This document shows positions 1-8,165 of a DNA stretch of 14,895 nucleotides, one piece after another. Location of the stretch: assembly GCA_034696485.1 (NCBI GenBank), contig JAQIWT010000810.1, positions 1 to 14,895 on the forward strand. Direction: 5' to 3'. The translations under genes and the position numbers were made by a program. This stretch comes from Isohypsibius dastychi (taxonomy: Eukaryota; Tardigrada; Eutardigrada; Parachela; Isohypsibiidae). A model generated the notes under the pieces. It did not search any database and was not told the DNA's origin. It was given only the letters and a program-made list of their open reading frames with translations. How positions within the stretch are numbered: the first letter of the stretch is position 1; every line of letters begins with the position of its first letter.

Positions 1-37
1 CCCCCCCCCCCCCCCCGCGGGGGGGGGGGGGGGGGGG
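1..37. repeat. C-run joined to G-run (homopolymer palindrome)
   Basis: Sixteen C, then GC, then nineteen G. The two runs are complementary and could fold into one hairpin, and either strand could form G-quadruplex-like structures. The run sits exactly at the window edge, so an assembly or sequencing artefact at a contig end is as likely as a real simple repeat. Confidence 0.9.
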
Positions 38-97
38 ACAAAAATGGCATCGCGGTTGGTTGTAAGCTCAAATTTCGTTTCAAAACCGTAGGGAACA

Positions 98-832
98 ACC
101 GTTGAAGAAGAAGTGACCAAATTACAACGGTTCCCGTGGAGCGGACGGTAAGCGTTTCTCTAAGGAAGCACCATGCGAGAAATCAATAGAAGAAAAAGAA
201 ATCACCTTGACAGATGTAGCGCCTACTCTGATCGCTACTCTGGAAAACTAACTCGAATAAAGTGCTGCAAACACTCAGCCCAAAAGTGTCACCGATGTAA
301 GCTTAGCAATAACATGTCCGCGCGGAGCTTCTTCGGCGCTTTCAGATGTAGTGGAAAACCATACTCTGGAGTACGAAGCCTTGGAAAAAATATGCCCCCC
401 CCCTCCCCCTGATCTGGTTACCGCTGATATAATGTCTCGGCTACTACATGACATAAGCATGGTCGCAACTCAGTCACAGCCTGATGAATCCACGACAACA
501 TTGACAACTGAGACAGTGACTCAAGTTTCCGCAATCGAGGAGACCGAGAGTAAAGCGCTAGCCAAAGTTGAAAAAACGAAGAAGCCCGCATCGAAGCGGT
601 ACCGCAAGCTAAACAGATACCAGAAGATACGATGTCTGACAATTATAAGGAGTACCTAACCGAGCAAGTTCTCACGGAGGTCACTCCTGAACAACCACAA
701 GAAACAATGGTAGTTCAGAAAATTCAGCCAGCCCCTGTGTCATCATTGGTCACAGCTCAACAGAGGGTTGAATTCGTTTCTTCTGACTCAAACCAGTCGC
801 TTGGAGAAAACGAATCGGAAATGACCACCTAA
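98..832 (+). pseudogene. Block A: decayed PEVK-like segment of a titin-like muscle protein
   Basis: One frame runs from about 183 to 580, rich in Thr, Glu, Val and Ala (EITLTDVAPTLIATLEN, then TTTLTTETVTQVSAIEE). It is broken by TAA at 249-251 and 258-260. A frameshift near 575-590 leads to a second frame with LTEVTPEQPQE and ending in TAA at 830-832. Before 183, two single-base losses relative to the related copy at 7522-7985 put the sequence out of frame, and a C-rich run at 395-409 is absent from that copy. Low-complexity T/E/V/P sequence of this kind is known from elastic spacers of titin-like proteins; the family assignment rests mainly on the Ig domain found in block D. No intact start, no usable exon. 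Plus strand, opposite to the next block. Confidence 0.6.
118..575 (+). repeat. Direct repeat, copy 1 (partner 7522-7985)
   Basis: This stretch aligns by eye almost base for base with 7522-7985 on the same strand, with scattered substitutions and small indels. Shared landmarks are GATGT(A/C)GCGCCTACTCTGATC, the TAAAGTGCT that contains a stop in both, CAGCCCAAAAGTGTC, CTCTGGAGTACGAAGCC and CCACGACAACATTGA. The copies differ enough to be old paralogues. Confidence 0.85.
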
Positions 833-883
833 GATACTCAAACATTTGGAAAATAACCTAGCACAAAAATTTTGTTTCTTCTG

Positions 884-908
884 AGATCTGAAAAACAGAT
901 CTGTTTTT
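884..908. repeat. Nested palindrome at a strand switch
   Basis: AGATCTG-AAAAA-CAGATCT (884-902) is a perfect 7-bp stem. It overlaps an 18-bp perfect palindrome at 891-908 centred on CAGATCTG. It lies in the 833-1080 gap between plus-strand block A and minus-strand block C, where I see no coding-like frame. It may be chance, or a scar of the rearrangement that placed A and C in opposite orientation. Confidence 0.5.
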
Positions 909-1079
909 ACATTCTAGAAAATTGCGCTGGAATTTCAGGTCCGGTGTCTGACATGGTATTATGACCTGAGCGGATGCTGAGTGAAGCACTGTGCTTGTTA
1001 CTGGTTTTGGAAATCAAAGTTTCAGTGTTTCTCTTGATGTTTGTTCATTGTTACAGTTCAACCGTATCGATGAGCGTTG

Positions 1080-2112
1080 AGGCGATTGTGTATTTCAAAG
1101 TGATTGAACCGGAAGGGAACCTGTCGTGGGTAACGTCAGCGCTTCCTGTTTTTGCTCATGTTACGCTTCTGATGTTGGCTGTTTCTGCAATCGATCTCCA
1201 AACTGCCAGCTTGCAACGCGCTTACAGATTGGTGCTGGAAATCATCACAACCAGTGAAACTGCTCTGAGAAGATACGTACCGGCAGAAACTCTTTCCTGA
1301 CCTGATTTGCCCGTTGCGTTGCCGTCATTCACAATGGACAGGGGCAAGGATAACAGTCCAGGGGAGGTTGTCTTAGTTACTTCGGTCACCCCTGTATCGA
1401 TCGTCAGTAGTGATTCGTTACCTTCCTCTGGCACCGGCCCAGTCACAGAGAACTCGACACTTGTTTTTTTCCTCAGGTTGCACCGAAGCAATGCTGAGCT
1501 CTTCGGTAACCATCTCTCGAGACAGTTGAGCTTCGGCTGTAAAAGAATAAACACGATTGATATCAAGATCTACCACGGCCTCGGTGGTAGTTTCATTCAG
1601 TTGTGCGGGGAAAGTCAATGTTTCGACATGCGTTTGTTCAAGCAGTATCGATGCTGATATGGACGTTTTATGCGATGCTGAAAGGTCACTAGATGGTAAT
1701 GATTCTTCCTGCGCAGAGAAAACTTCGGGGCCAGGTCGGTGGGAGCTGTCACGTAGTTGTCTTTGGTTGTTGGTTCAGTTGGTTGGAGTATTTCAGTTTC
1801 TCCAGTGATCTCATCGAAAGTTTCAACGTCGGTAAAGTCATCTGTTGTCGGAGCTGTAGCTTATTGCTCATGAAAGCTCTCAGCAATCATATCTTTCCGA
1901 AGAAACTCTGGCTGCGGTTGTGCTTCGGGTTGTGCTCGGGGGGTTGTCACCATCTCTCTTTCAGCCTCTGTATCCTCGGTCTGAATGCGACCACTGATGT
2001 GGTCAGTTACACTGAGATTACTGAATACGCTCAGGTTGATAGGAGCTACTTCAGGCACAACCACTTCGTCGGATGAATTAACGGTTTCCGAAATTTGAGA
2101 TATCACGTGGTC
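1080..2112 (-). pseudogene. Block C, 3'-most piece: decayed PEVK-like segment
   Basis: Read on the minus strand from 2112, a single T/E/V/P-rich frame (VISQISETVNSSDEVVVPEV, later ILQPTEPTTKDNYVTAP) continues to about 1727 with one in-frame TAA at 1861-1863. The frame then shifts, and PEVFSAQEESLPSSD leads into LNETTTEAVVDLDIN and ELSIASVQPEEK. A second shift falls on a seven-base A run of the minus strand (T7 at 1464-1470) and leads to VEFSVTGPVPEEGN and TGVTEVTK. Below about 1300 the signal fades; a short frame with ADVTHDRFPSGS and STLIDTVEL is the last coding-like piece. The hydrophobic plus-strand frame over 974-1300 is the antisense of this material. Confidence 0.55.
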
Positions 2113-2130
2113 TTGCTGCTATACCTTTGG

Positions 2131-2730
2131 TCAATTGTACAGAAAGTATCTTAGAAGATTCAACAGAATCAACTCTCTTCTTTTCTCGTGCGCCGGCAGT
2201 CTTGGTTGGATTATGGAGCAATCGTTGCTGTCATATCGTTTTCGATGCATAAACTGATGTTTCCGTAAATATCCTTTGATTTTTTGGAGTTCCGCAACAG
2301 TCGAACTGTCCGTTCCTTCAGACATAAGCACTGTGACGGAAGTTTCCAATGTCGTACTAGTGACTTCATTCTGGAAGGGTGTGCCTTCGGACAGGCCAGA
2401 CGCTTTAAAACCGATGACATCAGTTACAAGTTCTTCTCTCGACCGTGCAGAGAAGTCTTTCCCAGGCAAACCTAAAACAATTTCGGGCGCTGGCTCTTCG
2501 GTTCCAAAAACGGTTTCAACTTCATATACTGAATCACGAAGGCATTGACTTCTTTGAGACCGGTTGGGTATTGGTCGGTGGCCGGCGTCACCAGCGTTGT
2601 TCTTGGAGATCCCCTGGCACTTTTTCTGGGCGTTCTCCTGGAGTTCCTAAGGCTGCAACCTCGATAACGTCGGTGCTACTGCTTCAGCGTTGACTATGTT
2701 TTCGTCCGAGAGAGGTTCACCAAAGCTTGT
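2131..2730 (-). pseudogene. Block C: frameshifted PEVK-like segment with a Lys/Arg-rich end
   Basis: On the minus strand the reading jumps between all three frames within about 180 bases: PLSDENIVNAEAVAPT, then DVIEVAALGTPGERPEK, then TTLVTPATDQYPTGLKEV, then YEVETVFGTEEPAPEI. After that, one frame of about 110 codons stays open (SREELVTDVIGFKASGL, TLETSVTVLMSEGTDSST) and ends in a basic stretch (KGYLRKHQFMHRKRYDS). The basic end differs from the acidic repeats around it and may be intron sequence or a different domain. No folded domain recognised. Confidence 0.5.
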
Positions 2731-2775
2731 GAGAAGATCTATATACTACTGTAGCGATGTGAACAACATGAAACC

Positions 2776-3203
2776 ACTTACCCCGAGGTGTCTTGGACTC
2801 ATTGTTTTTAGCCGAGAACGATTTATTTCATACATGTCCACAACATCAATCTCAGGCTGTTGATCTTCGGTCAGGTCAATATCGCTTGGCAGTTCTTCGA
2901 GCAGAAAGTCCACCATTTCCGAAACGTTCTCTTCGATGCTGAACATTTCAACAATACTCCTTTTTTCGTGGATAATATGTATGTCGTCCGAAATCGCATA
3001 TGCGGTCTGCATGGTGGTGATGACCTTTTCAGTTGTGGTGCCGGACTGGATTGTGTATTCCCCAGACACATCAACCGCGGCTCTGGAAACTCCCCTGGCT
3101 CCTGGCTTGGAGAGTAATGTTTCTATCTGTGATAAATTCATCGACTCCGAATCTTCTCCAGCCTGCTCAGCATTCCGTATGTAAAGAACCCATTGTAAGA
3201 TCA
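2776..3203 (-). pseudogene. Block C: acidic exon-like segment ending in a splice-donor-like site
   Basis: A minus-strand frame of about 130 codons contains NAEQAGEDSESMNLSQIETL, then VSGEYTIQSGTTTEKVITT, then EENVSEMVDFLLEELPSDID and TEDQQPEIDVVDMYEINR. It is strongly acidic and Thr-rich with alternating hydrophobic residues. The coding-like text stops at CTCGGG, followed by GTAAGT (2781 down to 2776), a textbook splice donor. A possible acceptor (CTTCTCACAAG) lies about 55 bases on, but the phases of the flanking frames do not match, in line with decay by indels. Confidence 0.5.
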
Positions 3204-3717
3204 TAAACCCCTTATAGGTTGAAACTCAGCCGGTTGCCTGGTATCATCTTGGGTCGAAGCTGAGGTTAACTTTTGGAACACATCCACAGTGTGAGGTGTG
3301 TGCTGAGGGAGCCCCTCCTCAGTCTGCGTCATCGTTTTTGCCTAAAAACAGGTGCTGCACGGTTACTTCCGACGGCACGACGTTACTTGGCAGATATTCT
3401 GGCATATACTCTTCCAGCTCAGTGGCATCCACAGTTGCATATTTCATCCCGTCCATGGATGCAGCTGGATGGTCTCCTACTGGCGTCTTTTTTAGGAGAG
3501 TAGTAATACTTTCAACATGCTTTTCTGTAGTAGTGGTGACCTTTTCATTTTCAGCCAGGCTTTCCGAAAAGCTTTCATGGTGTTCCTCAAAAGCGTTTAA
3601 AGCTCCAGCATAAACTGCTGGCGATATATCAATCACAACTGCTGGCGATATATCAATCACAGGTACTTCTGTTGGTCTTCTGGGTTGTTTCCTCATCTTC
3701 ACAGGCTCAGAATACTA
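3201..3717 (-). pseudogene. Block C: PEVK-like segment with an internal 24-bp duplication
   Basis: An open minus-strand frame from 3717 to 3319 begins EPVKMRKQPRRPTEVPVID. It carries ISPAVVIDISPAV from the duplicated 24 bp, then NEKVTTTTEKHVESITT, and ends in TGA after NVVPSEVTVQHLF and GKNDDAD. A one-base shift then continues coding-like text (KTMTQTEEGLPQHTPHTVDV, then QDDTRQPAEFQP) to TGA at 3201-3203. The basic KMRKQPRRP followed by acidic/Thr-rich repeats is compatible with a PEVK spacer. Confidence 0.5.
3614..3661. repeat. 24-bp perfect tandem duplication
   Basis: ACTGCTGGCGATATATCAAT plus CACA occurs twice back to back (3614-3637 and 3638-3661) without a difference. It adds eight codons in frame (minus strand VIDISPAV twice). 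Perfect identity beside heavily decayed sequence suggests a recent slippage event. Confidence 0.95.
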
Positions 3718-3722
3718 GGTTG

Positions 3723-4566
3723 TTACATTTTTCTGCTCAAGAACACCTCGTTGGAGAAAGTTTGGTCGTAGGTATGCTCGGCTTCTTGAGCGCTTGTTTT
3801 CTTCGTGTGCACAGAAAAATCCGTTGTTACTGTTGATTGGTCGAGTGCGTCGGACTTCGAAGTGGAAGATACAGCCAAGGTAGTTCCTGGATGTTCTTCG
3901 TTGATATGTCATGAAGGCTCCACTGGTATTCCAATGACCACACTCTCGTGGGGTGTCACCATCCTGTTGTCTTCACCAGTGCCTTCATGAGGGAGTGGCG
4001 TGGTTGAAGGTCTTTCTTGGATGATCGTTCCAGAATACTAAGGTGCCTAAGCAGTGCATTCCACCGTAATCTTTGGCATTTCTTCCGCACCCTCGTCCAT
4101 CGTTTCAGTTGTTACTATAGTTTCCGAAACATCAGGCCAGTGTGTGGCGTTTTGGAATCCAATTTCGACTTCAAAAGTATCTGATGAAAACCCGGCTACT
4201 GGCATATCCTCAGGATGAAATGATTCCGGTCGGGCTACTTCAAGTGCACTAAGTTCTGATATAAACATCTCGGCTGACGCAAGCTCAGGTATTTTTACTA
4301 CTGACGTGGTCGCTTGGTCCTTTATTTCCGGAAAATTCATTACTTCTGTTTCGTCAGATGTTTGCAACGGTCGCTGATTTTCAGCAATTTCTTTCGATTC
4401 TGGCTTTTTGGTCTCTGCTGATTCAGCCTCCCTGGTTTCTGATTTTGTAGGCAGTGGATCTACAAACAGTGCGAGCTACAGGGCCACCAACTCCCTAAGT
4501 TCAAATTCTGTGGCTCCTGGCTGCTGAGACTTTGTTGCCATCGCAGCTGTGATATCGCCATATTTT
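3723..4566 (-). pseudogene. Block C: about 280-codon PEVK-like frame broken only by point stops
   Basis: One minus-strand frame keeps its composition from 4566 to 3726 without any shift: FELRELVAL, PTKSETREAESAETKKPESK, TSDETEVMNFPEIKDQATTS, ETIVTTETMDEGAEEMPKIT, PSTTPLPHEGTGEDNRMV, TSKSDALDQSTVTTDFSV. It is interrupted by TAG at 4476-4478, TAG at 4047-4049, TAG at 4038-4040 and TGA at 3909-3911, and closes at TAA 3723-3725. The Lys/Glu/Pro-rich part (4390-4460) is the most classical PEVK-type text in the window. Because the frame survives across four stops, the damage is substitution, which argues for genuine pseudogene decay rather than indel-type sequencing error. Confidence 0.65.
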
Positions 4567-4599
4567 TTTCATTGACGTTTCCGGAGCTTCAGATTGTGG

Positions 4600-5615
4600 T
4601 CTTCGCATCAGGTTGGTTCTCAGCATTCTCTGTCGATTCATAAGTCGTTTCCAAAGTGTTGTCTCGTTCAATCGATTCTGTAGTTTCCATCTCCTTGAGT
4701 CTTAGAAGTCTCTGGTTGTCCAGTGGGTCGTTCTTCCGGAGTCCTATGTGCAATCAAGACTTCAATTGGTACAGTCAATGCAGAAGGGTCAGCTGGCGCT
4801 GTCTCCAAGCTATCAATCAGTGTAGTTGCTCCACGCAGTTTGATGACAGCGAACAAGTTTCGTTCATTTGATTCAGTTGGCGTTACCTCGGTGATGGTAA
4901 CTTTCGTAGCCGGTGCGACGAAATCGGAGAACTCCAGTGTTGCGAATTCTGGTATCCCTGTCGCTTCGAATGGATTTTGTTCGGACAGTATTCTGGTCAC
5001 GACAGTGGTATCGGGAACGCTGGCCTGATCCACAGACATAAAATCAGGATGGGTGTCCTTTAACAGCTCTGTTTGTGGTACCACCTCAGACAGGGTCATA
5101 TCTGCGGAATAGATCAGCGTATACTCCAAGTCCGAAGTCAGAGAGGGCGCATTTGTCGTCTGTCGCGGTTTCAGTTCGATACTTTCTGAGTCGCCCAGCT
5201 GATCTGATTGGAGAGACATTTCAAAAAGAACTGTTGATCGAAAACTATGCCGTTCTGCCACTTTTCCTCGCGAATGATTCAACACTAAAATCAGTGTTTA
5301 AGTTGTCCGTATCGCTCTGTGCCTGTTGCAATATCTGAGATGTGACGTTCAACGATTTTTCTGTGCCTTCCATAAGAGTCAACATTTCTTCCGTGACCTT
5401 TTGACAAACGCTTTCAGAAACATGAGAGAAGATATGCAATAACAACGCTCTGACCTCGGTCACATTTCTTACTGCACAATTTTCCAGATGAGATCCAACA
5501 ATTGCGAGCTCGTCTCCAGCTTCAGGCTCGGTGTCCTCGATTCTTCAAGATTCGTGAGGTTCTTCCGTATCGACCATCACAGATTCCTTTGTAATATTTT
5601 CGTTGCTCAATGATC
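4600..5615 (-). pseudogene. Block C: longest open PEVK-like segment
   Basis: The minus-strand frame from 5615 (NENITKESVMVDTEEPHES) meets TGA at 5545-5547 and resumes as RIEDTEPEAGDELAIVG, then TEVRALLLHIFSHV and EEMLTLMEGTEKSLNVTSQI. It shifts near 5250 into a frame of about 200 codons (DSESIELKPRQTTNAPS, then MTLSEVVPQTELLKDTHPD, APATKVTITEVTPTESNE, TPEERPTGQPETSK). A further shift near 4700 leads to MEMTTES-like text (LKEMETTESIERDNTLETT) that ends in TGA near 4606. This is the least damaged part of the window and the best query for finding the parent gene. The sequence before 5615 contains a pyrimidine-rich stretch ending CTAGCTTAG, which looks like a splice acceptor. Confidence 0.6.
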
Positions 5616-5667
5616 ACTAAGCTAGGTACAAAGAATAACACTTGCATCTGAAGGTGGTTACTTTGGC

Positions 5668-5875
5668 TCAAGAATGGACAATAACCTCACGTGTGTCTAT
5701 GCTTGGCTGGGTGGCATGTTCTGTCACGATTTCGACTCCACAGACCATCATCGTCACCGTACTGCTCCATGGTCGTTAAAACAGGTCCCTCTTCAGGCCT
5801 TTCATCCATACCACGAGATGTTTCCTGTTCGATATCTTGCTTCACCAACGTGAATGCAATCTTGCTTTGGGAATA
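5668..5875 (-). pseudogene. Block C, 5' edge at the inversion breakpoint
   Basis: Starting exactly at 5875, the minus strand reads YSQSKIAFTLVKQDIEQETS, then DERPEEGPVLTTMEQYGDDD. After one frame change it continues GVEIVTEHATQPSIDTREVI and stops at TGA 5668-5670. The block begins where the plus-strand 150-bp inverted copy begins, so the two are head to head. Its frame matches the frame at the end of block D (9588), which is the key evidence for an inversion (see findings). Confidence 0.55.
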
Positions 5876-6025
5876 TTACCTCAACACAAAAAGAATCAAT
5901 GGAGTCCCAGATTGTCACTGGTTCGAATGTCGCCCAACAAGACATAAAAAGCAAGGTTGAAAAACTGGCCAAGACTGTTGTCACAGAAGTGCAGCCTGAA
6001 AAGCAGTCTGAGAATTTGATCAAAT
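5876..6025 (+). repeat. 150-bp perfect inverted repeat, left copy
   Basis: I aligned this by eye with the reverse complement of 9589-9738 and found no mismatch over 150 bases. It encodes TSTQKESMESQIVTGSNVAQ, then EKLAKTVVTEVQPEKQSENL, in an open frame. That frame continues into block D on the right (LIK then LVTLQPIR, stop at 6049-6051). To the left it runs into unrelated sequence belonging to block C. Confidence 0.9.
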
Positions 6026-6540
6026 TGGTCACCCTGCAGCCTATTAGATGACTGAAGCAACAGTGAGCGAGGTCAATGAGACCGAATTGTTCAAGACCCG
6101 GTACCATCTGAAGAGGTCGTCATCGAAACAACGGAAGAACTACAACCAACCGAGGAAATGCCATTGGATTCCGCTCCTGCAGGTGAAGAGAAAATGACCG
6201 TTGCTGCACTCATTGAAGTTACTCCAACCCAGCCAGAAATTTCAGAGGCAACTATCAATGAAGCGTCAGGCCTGGTGACTGGCCTCAGTCAGCCAGCCCC
6301 AGAGGTTTCGATACCTGCCGTATTAGGGGGTACATCTACAACGCCCTCGCAACTGCTGACGGTTAATGAAGAATTCACAGTCACCGTCCAAAAGCTGGAA
6401 ATTTTTCCTCACGATCGAGCATTCCGCAACAGAGCTAGAACAAGCTGGGTTCGAATCGTATGTTGCGCAGAACTTTTTGGATTATTTCAACAGGTTGTCC
6501 TCAGTAAGGCCAACAGGTCAGCCTTAGCCTTGAGGTTACA
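6026..6540 (+). pseudogene. Block D, first piece: PEVK-like segment
   Basis: After TGA at 6049-6051 the text continues in another frame (MTEATVSEVNETEL). From about 6090 a frame of over 100 codons follows: VPSEEVVIETTEELQPTEEM, LIEVTPTQPEISEATINEAS, SQPAPEVSIPAVLGG, VNEEFTVTVQKLEI. A shift near 6408 leads to LTIEHSATELEQAGFESYVA and FLDYFNRLSSVRPTGQP before a stop at about 6525. The bases around 6525-6585 hold no coding-like frame and may be an intron remnant. Plus strand, unlike its neighbours C and E. Confidence 0.6.
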
Positions 6541-6585
6541 TATAGAACTTAAAATTAAGCTTTCGACATGTCGTCATTAATTGTA

Positions 6586-7043
6586 ATGGCCAAAGCCGAA
6601 TTGTGCACCGAACTTACGTCTGAGAATTTGCTTGATAAAAGGGTGTTGTTCTTACAGGTATTTGAGCAGCTTGTTAGTGGAGATGTTTATCCCAGAATAG
6701 AGACTAACCTGTCGCTAGTGACAGTCGCTGAACAAGAAGCACCCGTTCAGGAGATAACCGAGAACGGGCAACGAACAGTAGTCACTGAGTCTCCTCAGCC
6801 AGTTTCCGTGAAGCATGACATATGCCATTTGAAACAGCGCAAGCAACACCGACGCTAGCACCACATGAGACTCAGATCATGAAGTGGTCCCTGAGATTTC
6901 CCACGCTGGAACCCCAACCCCAGGACCTGGCGCGGAGAGTGTCTATATCACTGAAATGGTTGAAGAAGTCATTGTCACGTCACGTACCAGACACTGCAGC
7001 TCTGACTGAAAACTTTTACTACTACGGCTACAGAAGTGACTGA
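6586..7043 (+). pseudogene. Block D, second piece: PEVK-like segment
   Basis: An open frame from ATG 6586 reads MAKAELCTELTSENLLDKR, and TTGTTCTTACAG at about 6646-6657 resembles a splice acceptor. The more typical text starts after it: ETNLSLVTVAEQEAPVQEIT, then QRTVVTESPQPVSV. The frame shifts at about 6815 (MPFETAQATPTLAPHETQI) and again near 6880 (DHEVVPEISHAGTPTPGPGA, then VYITEMVEEVIVTS). Three frames within 450 bases mean that no product could be made from it as it stands. Confidence 0.55.
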
Positions 7044-7059
7044 CATGACAGAATGGGCG

Positions 7060-7487
7060 AATCAGCACCTCAGGAGTTCCCACGGAGGCCCTGATTGAAT
7101 CTTTGGTAACAGACACCATTTGACCACAGGGAAACGTCTGACTAGCAGTGTCGATGTTGCGCCCTGCATAGCTGAGATACAACAGACGACATAAAGTGAG
7201 GAACTGATTGTTGTAACAGAGTTCTCTCAAAATATTTCAGTCGAGCATGGTGAACAAGCTCTGCGCATTTTGGGCCCGAACCCTCTTGACCTTTCAGTCC
7301 AAAATTCAGAAAATCCAGGCACCCGGTTCCTGTTTTTCAATTGCATATCGGCTGTTCTTAACCACGCACTTTGTTTCAGATTGCAGAAGAAGCAACCGTT
7401 CAGGATTAAAAGAAATTCCCACTGAAACAAATGTGGAAACATCGGAGGTATTTAGAAGTTGATGGGCCGTGTGATGTATAACCTCAG
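7060..7487 (+). pseudogene. Block D, third piece: segment with retained short introns
   Basis: GVPTEALIESLVTDTI meets TGA near 7123, and the text resumes after a shift as SSVDVAPCIAEIQQTT, TAA at 7192-7194, then SEELIVVTEFSQNISVEHGE and PLDLSVQNSENPGTRF. Next comes a well-formed intron end: TTCTTAAC followed by a pyrimidine-rich stretch and TTTCAG ending at 7379. A donor-like GT at 7326 would make it about 54 bases. IAEEATVQD, a stop and a shift, and EIPTETNVETSE follow up to 7447, then GTATTT as donor-like and ACCTCAG (to 7487) as acceptor-like sequence. Retained introns argue against a retrocopy. Confidence 0.5.
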
Positions 7488-8165
7488 CTATAAACTTTTT
7501 GCAAAATTGTTGTTCGGGAGGAAATCACAACGGTTCCTGTGTAGCACACTGAAAAGCCTTTCTCTGAGAAAACGCCATTCGAGAAAACAATCGAAGAAGA
7601 AGAAATCACCCTGATAGATGTCGCGCCTACTCTGATCGCTACTCTGGAGAACTTACCGGATTAAAGTGCTACAATCATTCAGCCCAAAAGTGTCGCCGAT
7701 GTAAGCTTGGCAATAACAGGTCCACGCGAAGCTTTGGTGGCACTTGCAGGAGTAACCGAAGATCACGCAACTCTGGAGTACGAAGCCTCGAAAGATATCA
7801 CTGAAGGAGTGCCCATGACCTGCTAACCGCTGAGATAATGTCTCAGCTACCACGTTAGATAAGTAGCCGCAACTCATTCACAGCTTAATTAACCCACGAC
7901 AACATTGAAAACTGAAACAGTAACCCCAATGTCAGTTTTCATCATCGCGGAGACCGTGAGTGAAGCGATTGTAACTGAAATAATTCCCGCTCAAAAATAA
8001 CCGCCTGAGCTGACATCTGTGGAGGTATCTTTAACTAAGCCACAATTCACGGAAGAAATGGATGTTACCACAAACTTCCAGCAGAAAGTTGAAATAGTAC
8101 CACAGGACGGATTGAAGTCGATATCCCTGGGAATCACCGAAATCCATCAGGTCTCGAGTTGGACA
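7488..8165 (+). pseudogene. Block D, fourth piece: paralogue of block A
   Basis: A single frame from about 7506 reads IVVREEITTVPV, TAG at 7542-7544, KTIEEEEITLIDVAPTLI, TAA at 7662-7664, then QPKSVADVSLAITGPREALV and TEDHATLEYEASKDITEG. An indel near 7810 then gives TAA at 7824-7826 in the old frame. Later coding-like pieces are TTTLKTETVTPMSV, AETVSEAIVTEIIPAQK, PPELTSVEVSLTKPQFTEEM and QQKVEIVPQDGLKSISLGIT. The TAA at 7662-7664 is at the same aligned position as the TAA at 258-260 in block A, while the other stops are specific to one copy. Confidence 0.6.
7522..7985 (+). repeat. Direct repeat, copy 2 (partner 118-575)
   Basis: Same orientation as the partner, about 7.4 kb away. Beyond 7985 similarity weakens, but short anchors such as GTTGAA next to CAG suggest a longer ancient repeat unit. 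Confidence 0.85.

Noticed and set aside
974-1300. Plus-strand 108-codon hydrophobic frame resembling a membrane protein
   Set aside because: It is the antisense of block C; complements of Thr/Glu/Val-rich coding text give Ser/Val/Leu-rich frames. The minus strand carries the consistent signal.
5691-6107. Frames opposite the left 150-bp repeat (plus 5691-5960, minus 5802-6107)
   Set aside because: They cross the C/D junction and are shadows of the opposite-strand coding-like text.
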